A stretch of 64,000 nucleotides of DNA from Sphingomonas sp. (GCF_029239295.1 NZ_JAQZBC010000014.1:18930-82929); one strand, 5' to 3'. Shown: positions 55,273 to 63,276, counted from the stretch's first letter. Notes: generated by a model not told the origin, from the sequence alone. Translations and numbers: made by a program.

Positions 55273-56676
55273 ATGAAGCGCTTCACCCTTGCCGCCCTGC
55301 TGCTTGCCAGCGCCACGCCCGCCCTCGCCCAACGCGCAGCGCCGATCGCCGCGCCCGCGGGTGTCGATCAGCGCGTCGCCGCGCTTCGCGATGCCGCGCT
55401 GAAGGATGATGTCGCCTATGACATCGTCGAAGGCATGACGACCGAGGTTGGCCAGCGGCTCGCCGGCACCGAAGCGGAGGCGCGCGCCCGCACCTGGAGC
55501 GCGGCGAAGCTGAAGGCGCTGGGCTTCAAGAACGTGCGGATCGAGACGTATCAGATGCCCGTCTGGGTACGCGGCGAGGAACGCGGCGAAGTGGTCGCCC
55601 CCGTGCCGCAGAAGCTTCACCTCACCGCCCTTGGCAATTCGGGCGCGACCTCGGCGAACGGCCTGGAGGCCGAGGTCGTGATCTTCCCGACCTATGCCGA
55701 TCTCGCCGCGGCGCCGGACGGCAGCCTTACCGGCAAGATCGCCTATGTCGGCAATACGATGATGAAGACGCAGGACGGGTCGAGCTACGGCCAGGCCGGG
55801 GTCGCACGCTTCGCCGGCCCTGCGCTCGCCGCAAAGAAGGGCGCCGCCGCGATCGTCATTCGCTCGATCGGCACCGACACGCATCGCCTGCCCCACACCG
55901 GCACCACATATTTCCGCGACGGTCCGGCAATCCCTGCCGCCGCCCTCTCCGTCCCCGACGCCAAGCTGATCGAGGCGCTGGCGAAGCGCGGCAAGCCGAT
56001 CCGCATGAAGCTGGTCCTGACGCCGCGTCAGGTCGGTGAGCAGGAATCGGGCAACGTCATCGCAGAAGTTCCCGGCACCGATCCCAATGCAGGCATCGTC
56101 CTCATTGGCGGGCACCTCGACAGCTGGGATCTTGCCACCGGGGCGATCGATGACGCCAGCGGCGTCGCGATCACCGCCGCGGCGGCGAAGCGGATCCTCG
56201 ACAGCGGAAAGCGTCCGCGCCGCACGATTCGCGTCGTCTGGTTCGGCGCGGAGGAGGTCGGCGGCTTCGGCGGTCACGATTACGCCGCGAAGCATGGCAA
56301 GGAACGCCACGCGCTGGCGGCGGAAAGCGATTTCGGGGCCGACAAGATCTGGCGGCTTGGCATGACGCTGCCCGACTCCGCTAAGCCGGTGGGTGATCGT
56401 CTCGCCGCCGCGCTTGCCCCGCTCGGCATCGTCCGGGGCAGTGGCTCGGGCGGCAGCGGCGCTGACATCGGCCCGACGGTGGCGCTCGGCGTCGCGGGCG
56501 TCGACCTCAACCAGTCCGGCCTCGACTATTTCGACGTGCACCACACGCCCGACGACACGCTCGACCGGGTCGACCCCGAAAACCTCCGCCAGAACGTCGC
56601 TGCCTGGACCACGATGCTCGCGATTGTGGCCGACGCACCGGAGGAAATCGGACCGGTTGAGCGGCCCGCACGCTGA
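55273..56676 (+). CDS. M28-family peptidase (carboxypeptidase Q-like)
   Basis: 467 aa with a signal peptide (about 1-19, ending ALAQ). Zinc site: IGGHLDSWDLATGAIDDASG (His, Asp, Asp), VVWFGAEEVGGFGG (Glu-Glu) and FDVHHTPDDTLD. The PA insert has PHTGTTYF. Different subgroup from the M28 gene 3.5 kb upstream. Two tandem ATGs at 55270/55273; the second has the better spacing from GAGG. The frame continues upstream over the ettA start and is not used. Confidence 0.87.
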   Translation: MKRFTLAALLLASATPALAQRAAPIAAPAGVDQRVAALRDAALKDDVAYDIVEGMTTEVGQRLAGTEAEARARTWSAAKLKALGFKNVRIETYQMPVWVRGEERGEVVAPVPQKLHLTALGNSGATSANGLEAEVVIFPTYADLAAAPDGSLTGKIAYVGNTMMKTQDGSSYGQAGVARFAGPALAAKKGAAAIVIRSIGTDTHRLPHTGTTYFRDGPAIPAAALSVPDAKLIEALAKRGKPIRMKLVLTPRQVGEQESGNVIAEVPGTDPNAGIVLIGGHLDSWDLATGAIDDASGVAITAAAAKRILDSGKRPRRTIRVVWFGAEEVGGFGGHDYAAKHGKERHALAAESDFGADKIWRLGMTLPDSAKPVGDRLAAALAPLGIVRGSGSGGSGADIGPTVALGVAGVDLNQSGLDYFDVHHTPDDTLDRVDPENLRQNVAAWTTMLAIVADAPEEIGPVERPAR

Positions 56677-56806
56677 ATCCGTTCGTCGCGAACCTTGCTG
56701 CCAGATGAATTTCATCATTGACCCATCAAATTGGTGCGGTATTTGCGGTGTCTCGCGACGGCAAACGGGTCGGCCGCGAAATGAATAAATGCTTGGGAGC
56801 ATTCGA

Positions 56807-57073
56807 ATGAAGAAGATCGTTCTGATCGCTGCCGCCGCCGGCCTGATGTCCGTGGCTGCTTGCTCGAAGTCGCCGGAGGCCGCTGCTGTCGAGAACAACG
56901 CGGACATGATGGCCGACAACATGGAAATGATGGCCGACAACCTTGAGGACCTGGCTGACAACTCGGCAAACGCCGTTGCTGCCGAGGGTCTCGAGAACGC
57001 AGCTGACAACCTTGAAGACACCGCGGACAACGTCCGTGACGTCGCCGAGGAAAAGGCTGACAACATGCAGTAA
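56807..57073 (+). CDS. Small lipoprotein with Ala-Asp-Asn repeats
   Basis: 88 aa. Lipobox VAAC (about residue 18), then repeats of the form (M)ADNxExxADNLEDxADN with ADN spaced 7-11 residues apart, predicted to make an amphipathic helix or coiled coil similar to short Lpp-like lipoproteins. GGGAG-type purines precede the ATG. A strong terminator follows. Function unknown; possibly an envelope spacer. Confidence 0.75.
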   Translation: MKKIVLIAAAAGLMSVAACSKSPEAAAVENNADMMADNMEMMADNLEDLADNSANAVAAEGLENAADNLEDTADNVRDVAEEKADNMQ

Positions 57074-57117
57074 TGCTGTGCGGATCATCAGATCCGCCGC
57101 ATGCTGAATGATGAAAC

Positions 57118-57152
57118 GGGCGTTTCCGCATCGCGGAAGCGCCCTTTTCTTT
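57118..57152 (+). terminator. Rho-independent terminator after small lipoprotein gene
   Basis: GGGCGTTTCCGC pairs with GCGGAAGCGCCC around a 3-nt loop and is followed by TTTTCTTT. Confidence 0.85.
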
Positions 57153-57235
57153 TGCCCGTTGACCGCAGCATCGCGCGCCATTTGAGGCATTGCCGCCGCA
57201 ACGGGCCGCGGCTTATAGGCAGGCGCTCACGCGGG

Positions 57236-57308
57236 GGGCCTGTAGCTCAACGGTTAGAGCTGGCCGCTCATAACGGCTAGGTTGCGGGTTCGAGTCCTGC
57301 CGGGCCCA
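57236..57308 (+). tRNA. tRNA-Ile2(CAT), lysidine type (or elongator Met)
   Basis: Cloverleaf with acceptor GGGCCTG/CGGGCCC, T-loop GTTCGAG and anticodon loop CTCATAA (CAT). C4-G69 and C5-G68 pairs fit the TilS-modified tRNA-Ile2; elongator tRNA-Met usually has other bases there. Terminal CCA is not fully encoded (CCG follows). Confidence 0.85.
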
Positions 57309-57360
57309 CCGCGTGATCGCTTGCACTTGAGGCGGGAACCGCCTAGGCGCTCGCTCGTGT

Positions 57361-57437
<77 letters not shown>

Positions 57438-57489
57438 ACTGCCTGCAAGCTTTTGGTTTCGCTCATTAACGATGTCGATCAGGGACGGT

Positions 57490-57520
57490 TGTACCCACGA
57501 CTGTGCCCCTCGCTGTACCC
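57490..57520. repeat. Three 7-bp iterons at exactly 12-bp period before the integrase remnant
   Basis: TGTACCC (57490-57496), TGTGCCC (57502-57508) and TGTACCC (57514-57520), each separated by 5 bp. They lie between tRNA-Pro and the integrase reading frame, where arm-type sites or integrase/excisionase operators are expected. Function inferred from position. Confidence 0.55.
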
Positions 57521-57533
57521 TTGGGGTGTCAAA

Positions 57534-58500
57534 ATGGGCTTTCAGAACGTCGTGCTTCGCGGCAGCAGATACCACCGGCGAAAAAAATGACGGTCGCAGG
57601 CGGGTGGTTAACGCTGACTTTACCGTTGGGAGCAATGAGCTTCAAAGACCCGCGCGTTACCGCTGTGCGTCTTGGTTCTGCGGCAGAAGCGTTGCGCATG
57701 GGATACGGTCAGTCGTCATTAGGGGGCCGCCCCGATCAGCTTAAGAAAATTTTCAGCGATGCGCTGCGATGGCAGTCGCAACGCATCCTCGAGGATCAGG
57801 TGCGCGCTATCTCGCGCGCCCTCGAACACGCGGCGGTCAATTCGCGCTATGCGGAAGCGTGGACGTTCCTGTCTAAGTTCGGTGTTTGGACGCCGTGGTC
57901 GCTCGACAACCATGAAGAACTGGTCAGGCAGGGTTGGAACCGGGCGGACGCGGAGGCAGTCGCGGAAGTTGAATTTGACCTTCAGACTACGAGTCCAATC
58001 TCGCGCGAGCAGATCGAGACGTACGTTGTAGCCTTCGATATCGAACGGACAAGCATGAACCTGGCCGAGATGCGCCGAACCATCTGCGCCGCGAAGGCAG
58101 CAGGATGTCGACAAGCTACGGAGAGGTTGTCGACGAACCCGGATGTTCACGCAGACTGGACCGACGATGCACTCGCTTGCGGCGCGCCGTTTGCATGGCA
58201 GTTTGCAGCGGTCGACACGGCTTAACTACCCGCGGCGGGACCAATAAGCAGTCACACGCCCGAGCCGCCTACGGCGGAGCCAGTTCCAGACAAGCCGAAG
58301 ATGCGTCTTATCAGCGCAGCGGAGGGGTGCATCGACGCACACGAGAAAGCTGATGCATGAGACGCCGATATAATCAAACAGGTTCGTACCGCGACTCGCT
58401 TGTTCGACTTCGCGTGCGGGGGAGAAGCTTTTATCGCGGATATTCAGCAGCGACATGTGACTGCATTCACAGACTTGTGTCGGACGCTCCCAATCGGTGG
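57534..58500 (+). pseudogene. Tyrosine recombinase (integrase) pseudogene, catalytic domain lost
   Basis: Starts MGFQNVVLRGSRYHRRKK, the N-terminal pattern of DUF6538-type phage integrases, then shifts frame at an A7 run near 57582-57588. The second frame reads LTLPLGAMSFKDPRVTAVRL and a typical integrase N-terminal helical region. Stops interrupt it at 58223-58225 (TAA) and near 58345 (TGA), yet the same frame continues with IKQVRTATRLFDFACGG and VTAFTDLCRTLP (core-binding domain) up to 58500, where an IS3-family element is inserted. The R-HxxR-Y catalytic part is absent. Position right after tRNA-Pro fits an integrated element. Only the reading as integrase is inferred; the lesions are seen. 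Confidence 0.75.
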
Positions 58501-58529
58501 TGATCTTGCCCCTGTTTCGCCGGACGGTT

Positions 58530-59360
58530 TCAAACGGTTGTTGAAACCAGCGCGCGATGTTCGCGCGGCGAACGCATTTTGAGCCCCGAATGTGGGTGGT
58601 TGTCGTTGTAGTCTTCGATCCATCCGGCGAGAGATGTCAACGCGGTAAGCGCGTCGGGTCAGGGCGAGACGCGGACATAGTCGCGCTTGAGGGTATGGAT
58701 GGAAGCCTCCGAGATGCCGTTGGACTGCGGGCTTCGGACAGGGGTGAAGCAGGGTTTCAGACCCAGCTGCCGGGCAAAGGTCCGTGTGTCGCGTGCGGTG
58801 TAGGCGGAGCCGTTATCGGACAGCATCTCGACCGGCGAGACAGCGCGCAAAGCCCCGAAGCGGGCCTCCACTGCTTCCAGCATTATGTCGCGGATGTCGG
58901 ACCCGCTGACGCCGGCATTGGCGACCGCGCGCCAGGCATGACCTCACGGTCGTGCGCATCGATGATGAAGGCGTCGCGGACGATCTCGCCGTTCCAGCAT
59001 CCGAACTCGAAGCCGTCCGAGCACCAGCGCAGGTTCGAACGGATCGTCACCACGATGCCGTCATGCCCATAGTCGGGTCGCTCGGTGTAGCGCCGCGCCA
59101 GCAGCAGGCGGTTGATCGCCATCACGCGGTAGACCCGCTTGTGATTGACCGGTGCCAGACTGTGTTCGCAGCTGTCGATTGAGGACCGCCGCGCTGCGGC
59201 GGTAGCCATACGTGGGCCGCTGCGCGGCGATCTGTCGAATCCGGGGCAGCAGGTGCGCGTCTTCGGCCTTGGCATAATGGCCCCTCGCTTTGGAGGTGCC
59301 GGCCAAGCGTTCGTACACGGTGGAGCGTCCGACACGGAGCGTGCTCGCCACCAAACTCAC
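58530..59360 (-). pseudogene. IS3-family transposase OrfB (DDE), disrupted
   Basis: Residual blocks in order: RPTYGYRRSAAVLNRQLR, then in another frame APVNHKRVYRVMAINRLLLA, RPDYGHDGIVVTIRSNLRW and FIIDAHDREV, then in a third position VEMLSDNGSAYTARDTRTFA and SPQSNGISEASI. Two single-base frameshifts (near 59170 and 58945) and an in-frame TGA after DYVRVSP disrupt it; the tail to the stop at 58530 reads WIEDYNDNHPHSGLKMRSP. So the DDE catalytic region is present but not translatable as one protein. The end overlaps the left inverted repeat, as usual for IS3. Confidence 0.75.
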
Positions 59361-59734
59361 CGAAAACCCTCCGGTAGTGGCGAGCGCATGAGCAAGGTCG
59401 CTTTTTTTGGGCGCGAGCGGTCGAGAGCTTTCTTCAGTATCTCGACTTCGAGGGTCTTGCGGCCGAGCTGGCGCTCCAGTTCACGGATCCGGTTCTCCAT
59501 CTCGCGAACCTGACGATTGCTCGTCACGTCATCATCGCCGGCGACCGCGACGCTCCCGCCTTCCAGCATTAGCCGGCGCCAGCGGTACAGCAGATTAGGC
59601 GCGACGCCATTGCGTCGGGCGACGACCGGGATGCTGTCACGACCATCAAGCGTCTCCTCGACAATCCTGAGCCTCTCGGTGGCACCCCAATGACGTCGGC
59701 GAGCGCCATCGGTGATGATCTCTGACACGGACAT
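59357..59734 (-). CDS. IS3-family transposase OrfA
   Basis: 125 aa DNA-binding protein: helix-turn-helix (TERLRIVEETLDGRDSIPVV, RRNGVAPNLLYRWRRLML) then a leucine-zipper-like REMENRIRELERQLGRKTLE. An A7G heptamer near its end (59402-59408 on the opposite strand as T7) is a typical slippery site for the OrfAB frameshift. OrfA itself looks intact, but orfB is broken. Confidence 0.82.
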   Translation of the reverse strand: MSVSEIITDGARRRHWGATERLRIVEETLDGRDSIPVVARRNGVAPNLLYRWRRLMLEGGSVAVAGDDDVTSNRQVREMENRIRELERQLGRKTLEVEILKKALDRSRPKKATLLMRSPLPEGFR

Positions 59735-59810
59735 AAGCCTATGCTCAGGGGATATCCCCAAGCCTCCTTCTTAGGCTTGAAATCGTCCGGTCGAAAAGGG
59801 GGCCAGTTCA

Positions 59811-60321
59811 AGCCCCCTCTTTCCACCGCGCCCTTAGATACACATGCTACGGAGATGATCGTGGCCGAGATCGTCAATTTGGAACAAGGTGGCTCAATCG
59901 ACCGCGCTGGTTTGCAGCCTTTTGTGCATATCGCTGACAGAGAGCGCCTCTCGCCAACCTCGCTAAAAGCGTTTCTCCAGCTCACGGCGAAATGGAGCTT
60001 GCCGGACAGCGAAGCCGGGCACGAACCTGCGGAGAACTCAAGTCAGCCGAAGCCCGGCCGGTGCAGCCATCCCAAAGCTCAAATCCGGTGTGATGTTGAG
60101 TGGGGTCGCCAGGATTATCACCCAAGGACGCGCTAGCCGGAAAGTCAGGCCAACACTTGCCGGTGTAGTTTAGATAGAGCGTGAACTTTTCACATAGCAG
60201 TAGGTAGTATTCCGGGGGTACGCATCACTAGTCATCGGATACCTTGCCATTCGAGAACCGCATGTCCAGTCCGGGACGGACGACGCTTCTTGCGGACGGG
60301 TTCGGTATACGGAGACCGGCA
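59811..60321. other. Accessory intergenic region with remnants
   Basis: About 510 bp after the IS. It contains one candidate remnant (next entry) and an AT-richer tract from about 60140 to 60240 that could carry the promoter of the choloylglycine hydrolase gene. No integrase continuation found here. Confidence 0.4.
59855..60136 (+). pseudogene. Possible Xre/MbcA-type antitoxin remnant
   Basis: The frame from 59855 reads AEIVNLEQGGSIDRAGLQPF and then RLSPTSLKAFLQLTAKWSLPDSEA, which resembles the RLS..L.AF..I...W.L...EA segment of MbcA/ParS-type antitoxins. After that the sequence turns Pro/Gly/Arg-rich and loses similarity, and no partner RES toxin is present. Homology is a guess from a short motif. 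Confidence 0.3.
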
Positions 60322-61296
60322 ATGTGCACTGGGCTCAGCTTCACAAATAAGGGCTACTATTTTGGCCGTAATCTGGACTATGAGCGATCGTACAACGAGA
60401 CCGTCGCCATAACCCCCCGAAACTTTCCAATCACATTACGCAAATTGCCGGCTATTCACGCCCATTACGCAATTATCGGCATGGCAACCGTAGCGGACAA
60501 CTTCCCGCTTTATTATGACGGAACCAACGAGAAGGGCCTCAGCATGGCCGGGCTCGCCTTCACCGGAAACGCCGTCTACCTGCCCGAGGCATCCGGAAAG
60601 CAGAACGTTACTTCGTTCGAGTTCGTCCTGTGGGTTCTTGCCCAGTTCGAAACGGTAGACCAGGTTAGGGAAGCCCTGCGTTCGGTCAATCTCGTGGACG
60701 CGGCGTTCAGCGAAGGATTACCACCCTCTCCACTGCACTGGATCATCGCGGATCGGTCATCCTCGATCACGGTCGAGCCCATGCAGGATGGCCTGAAGGT
60801 CTACGACAATCCGGTCGGGGTGCTGACGAACAACCCCACCTTCGACATTCAGCTCTTCAACCTCAACAACTTCATGCACTTGTCGTCCAAGGCACCCACC
60901 AACAACTTTTCCGACGCCATCAAGTTCGACGTCTATAGCCGGGGCATGGGCGCGCTCGGTTTGCCTGGCGACTTGTCTTCCGCATCGCGCTTCGTGCGGG
61001 CCGTCTTCACCAAGATGAACTCCCTCGCCCATGAAACGGAGTCGGCATCGATCAGCCAGTTCTTCAAGATCCTGGGATCGGTCGCGCAGCAGCGCGGGTG
61101 CGCGAATGTCGGAGACGACCAGTATGAGATCACCATCTACTCGTCGTGCTGCAATGTCGACAAAGGCATCTATTACTACACGACCTACGAGAACAGCCAG
61201 ATCACCGCGGTGGACATGCACAAGCACGATCTCGACGGCTCGGCGCTGGCCAGCTTTCCCCTGATTACAGGTCAGCAGATACGGATGCAGAATTGA
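60322..61296 (+). CDS. Choloylglycine hydrolase / bile-salt-hydrolase-like Ntn amidase
   Basis: 324 aa without signal peptide, beginning MCTGLSF so that Cys2 becomes the N-terminal nucleophile. Other catalytic positions by alignment to Clostridium perfringens BSH: Arg16 (GRNLDY), Asp19, Asn170 (GVLTNNPTF) and Arg223 (SASRFVRA) are present, but the oxyanion Asn82 equivalent is Ala79 (AGLAF where the family has AGLNF). Length and the blocks PLHWIIAD, GLPGDLSSASRF, IYSSCCNVDKGIYYY closely resemble Firmicutes bile-salt hydrolases; Gram-negative homologues usually have a signal peptide. Could hydrolyse bile salts, penicillin V or acyl-homoserine lactones. GGAG lies 8 nt before the ATG. It sits in the decayed island, so likely acquired. 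Confidence 0.85.
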   Translation: MCTGLSFTNKGYYFGRNLDYERSYNETVAITPRNFPITLRKLPAIHAHYAIIGMATVADNFPLYYDGTNEKGLSMAGLAFTGNAVYLPEASGKQNVTSFEFVLWVLAQFETVDQVREALRSVNLVDAAFSEGLPPSPLHWIIADRSSSITVEPMQDGLKVYDNPVGVLTNNPTFDIQLFNLNNFMHLSSKAPTNNFSDAIKFDVYSRGMGALGLPGDLSSASRFVRAVFTKMNSLAHETESASISQFFKILGSVAQQRGCANVGDDQYEITIYSSCCNVDKGIYYYTTYENSQITAVDMHKHDLDGSALASFPLITGQQIRMQN

Positions 61297-61403
61297 GCAC
61301 GCCCCGGTCTCACGCCGCGCGACCTGACGTGCGAAACGCGCGTCCAGAAAACGCCGCTGCGGGATTGGTTTCGCCTGCGCAGCGCGACCGATAGCGGCGC
61401 GTG

Positions 61404-62075
61404 ATGGGCGGCACCGAGGCTCTCCAGCAGCAGTCGCCTCATGAGTTGCTGCTCTTCATGGATCTTGGCGGCACCTTCGTATTCGCCATCAGCGGCGCCA
61501 TGGTGGGCGTGCAGCGCAAGCTCGACGTGTTCGGCGTGCTCGTGCTCTCGTTCGCCGCGTCGAGCGCGGGCGGGATCTTGCGCGACATGCTGATCGGCGC
61601 GCTTCCTCCAACCGCGATCAGCGACTGGCGCTACCTTGCTGCTTCTGTCGCGGCCGGCATCGTGATCTTCCTCTGGTACACGCCGATGTCGCGCCTTCAC
61701 CGTCCGATCCTGCTGTTCGACGCAGCCGGCCTCGCGCTGTTCTCGGTGGCGGGCGCCGAGAAGGCACTGGCGCACGGGCTCGATCCACTGATGGCGGCGC
61801 TGCTCGGGATGGTGACCGGAGTGGGCGGCGGAGTAGCGCGAGACCTCCTCGTGGTGCGCACGCCTACCATCCTCCAGAGCGACATCTATGCCGTAGCGGC
61901 CCTGCTCGGCGCGGCGCTCGCTGTCACCGGCACCTGGCTGGGCCTGCCCCTCTCGCCCACCGCAATCGTTGCAGTCTTGGCATGCTTTGCGCTGCGCTTA
62001 GCGGCAATCCGTTTTGGATGGCGCCTGCCCGTCGCACTATCGCCGGGCAACCAGCCGGGCGGCGGGACGCAATAG
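61404..62075 (+). CDS. TRIC/UPF0126-family membrane channel protein
   Basis: 223 aa with about seven membrane helices in two internal repeats: FVFAISGAMVGVQRKLDVFG and AGGILRDMLIG in the first, FSVAGAEKALAHGLDP and GVGGGVARDLLV in the second. The GGG-x-(A/L)-RD motifs are the hallmark of bacterial TRIC potassium-channel homologues (YicG). GTG directly precedes the ATG. It follows the choloylglycine hydrolase by about 105 bp on the same strand, so they may be co-transcribed. Confidence 0.85.
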   Translation: MGGTEALQQQSPHELLLFMDLGGTFVFAISGAMVGVQRKLDVFGVLVLSFAASSAGGILRDMLIGALPPTAISDWRYLAASVAAGIVIFLWYTPMSRLHRPILLFDAAGLALFSVAGAEKALAHGLDPLMAALLGMVTGVGGGVARDLLVVRTPTILQSDIYAVAALLGAALAVTGTWLGLPLSPTAIVAVLACFALRLAAIRFGWRLPVALSPGNQPGGGTQ

Positions 62076-62161
62076 TCCGCATTGCCGGGGTGGCCATCCT
62101 GAAGAAGCCGGTGGACGAAGCTGAGGTCGTGCTCGCCTTCAAGAGGCTCGCGGCGCTGTAA
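62076..62161 (+). pseudogene. Response-regulator receiver C-terminal remnant
   Basis: Open reading to TAA at 62159-62161 gives AILKKPVDEAEVVLAFKRL, matching the (L)KKP(F)-x-EL...A(L)(R)RL tail of CheY-like receivers. The rest of the domain is missing; the piece abuts the end of the channel gene. Confidence 0.45.
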
Positions 62162-62404
62162 GGGAACACGCCAACGTGGCTCAGACCGAGGCCCCCGCAC
62201 TTACATCTGCGATAAATGGGCGCCAATCCTTGAGCAAAGTTTAGCGCGCCGCGATGCTTCGGCACCGCTCGATCCGCTTCTCCTGCCTCTCCCGTCACTT
62301 GCGTTGACGAATTGTCTTGCCGTTTTCCGCGACGAATCGATGCGAGCACATCGCGCATTCTGTGGCAGGGAAACGTGGGCTTCTCGCCCGCGAAGGTAGC
62401 AGAT
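62162..62404. other. Intergenic stretch before small basic protein gene
   Basis: About 240 bp with no coding or RNA signal that I recognise. Confidence 0.35.
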
Positions 62405-62530
62405 ATGGCTAAGAGTCAGCAGAAGTCGAACAAAGAGATCAGAAAGCCCAAGGCTGAAAAGGTGAAGACCAACGTGTCCAATCCTTCGACCAAGTCTGAC
62501 CCGGTGAAGATGGTCACCATAAAAGGCTAG
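62405..62530 (+). CDS. Small Lys-rich protein (41 aa)
   Basis: 41 aa, strongly basic: MAKSQQKSNKEIRKPKAEKV, ending VKMVTIKG. GAAGG lies 8 nt before the ATG. Very short Lys-rich proteins beginning MA(K/S)..Q..SN(K/R)E..KPK occur in many alphaproteobacteria with unknown role; likely nucleic-acid binding. The good ribosome site and recurrence support it. Confidence 0.65.
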   Translation: MAKSQQKSNKEIRKPKAEKVKTNVSNPSTKSDPVKMVTIKG

Positions 62531-62676
62531 AGTACGCCCGGAACGTGGGCGGCGGCCGCTCACGTGACCGCGGCGGGAAGGCTGTAAGATGATCCCGACG
62601 GCGGCTGGCGATTATGAACTTCGCAACGTCCGCTAACGACGGTTGGCGCTAGCTGCAGCACTCCCGCAGCGCCGGC

Positions 62677-62850
62677 TCATTTTCGCGAATGAGGTTGCTG
62701 AACCCGCATACGCATGCGCCGCATCATACCCTCCACATCGCCTGCGGTGCGGCCGAGCGCCGCGGCGAGGTCTTCAACCGTCATGATATCCTGCAATCCT
62801 GCACGCAGGTCATCAATCGCCGTCTGCGTCCAACGGGGACCAACGGCCAT
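62677..62850 (-). CDS. Small hypothetical protein (57 aa)
   Basis: 57 aa: MAVGPRWTQTAIDDLRAGL, TVEDLAAALGRTAGDV, then a Met/Arg-rich tail. The LAAALGRT.G.V piece resembles short Myb/SANT-like or HTH proteins that begin with P-R-W-T. AGAGG lies 9 nt before the ATG at 62850. It follows directly on the upstream small frame (TAAATG junction). Confidence 0.6.
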   Translation of the reverse strand: MAVGPRWTQTAIDDLRAGLQDIMTVEDLAAALGRTAGDVEGMMRRMRMRVQQPHSRK

Positions 62851-63033
62851 TTAGCGGCCCTCTTCCGGCGACACTGCGGCCTCCCGACGACGAGATGCCC
62901 GCGCCTATGCATCATACCTGTCGGCCAAGTCGGCGTTCGCCAAGGCGTCAAAGACGTTCTTGCATCGGGCGGCGACGGCTCTGCACGTTGTGGCCCGCTC
63001 CGTAAAATACTCCGCCTCTGCCTGGAAAGCCAT
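62851..63033 (-). pseudogene. Small helical protein gene with premature TAG
   Basis: ATG at 63033 with GGAG 9 nt upstream opens MAFQAEAEYFTERATTCRAV, then KNVFDALANADLADRYDA, after which TAG interrupts (62905-62907). The same frame then continues ARASRRREAAVSPEEGR to TAA, immediately before the next gene's ATG. The full 60-residue reading looks like a short charged helical protein similar in style to the 67-aa protein at 20639-20842. Either a 42-aa protein is made or the gene is broken. Confidence 0.5.
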
Positions 63034-63072
63034 TTACCCGTCTCCTGCAAGCGGGGAGCGCTCTCCCCTAGG

Positions 63073-63276
63073 TCAAGACAAGCTTCTGATAAGTGCGATA
63101 CCTCGAATTTCGTGATCCACCCGTTCTTTTATTAGTCCTCGACCTTTACCCTGCGCCGCGACTAGTTCGTCAGGTGCGAAAATACGCGCTGCAACGAGCC
63201 TATCTTTTCCCTCATTCCACGCCCATATCATGTTTACTGCGTCGTCGATTTGAGCATCGACGCGGCTGAGAGACAA
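63073..63276 (-). CDS. Hypothetical protein (67 aa), weakly supported
   Basis: 67 aa: DDAVNMIWAWNEGKDRLVAA, then ARIFAPDELVAAQGKGRGLI. Start is TTG at 63276 with GGGAG 4 nt upstream. Amino acid composition is protein-like but I know no family. Confidence 0.4.
   Translation of the reverse strand: MSLSRVDAQIDDAVNMIWAWNEGKDRLVAARIFAPDELVAAQGKGRGLIKERVDHEIRGIALIRSLS

Larger units (their letters stand above)
58501..59810 (-). mobile_element. Degenerate IS3-family insertion sequence (about 1310 bp)
   Basis: Ends are placed by imperfect inverted repeats of about 34 bp: left starting TGATCTTGCCCCTGTTTCG at 58501, right starting TGAACTGGCCCCCTTTTCGA (minus strand) at 59810; both continue with CCGGACGGTTTC or CCGGACGATTTC. 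Encodes orfA and a broken orfB on the minus strand. No obvious target-site duplication at the borders, suggesting later rearrangement or imprecise borders. Confidence 0.7.

Noticed and set aside
55105-57066. 653-codon minus-strand frame over the second M28 gene
   Set aside because: Opposes a gene with signal peptide and zinc motifs; His/Arg/Asp-rich shadow composition.
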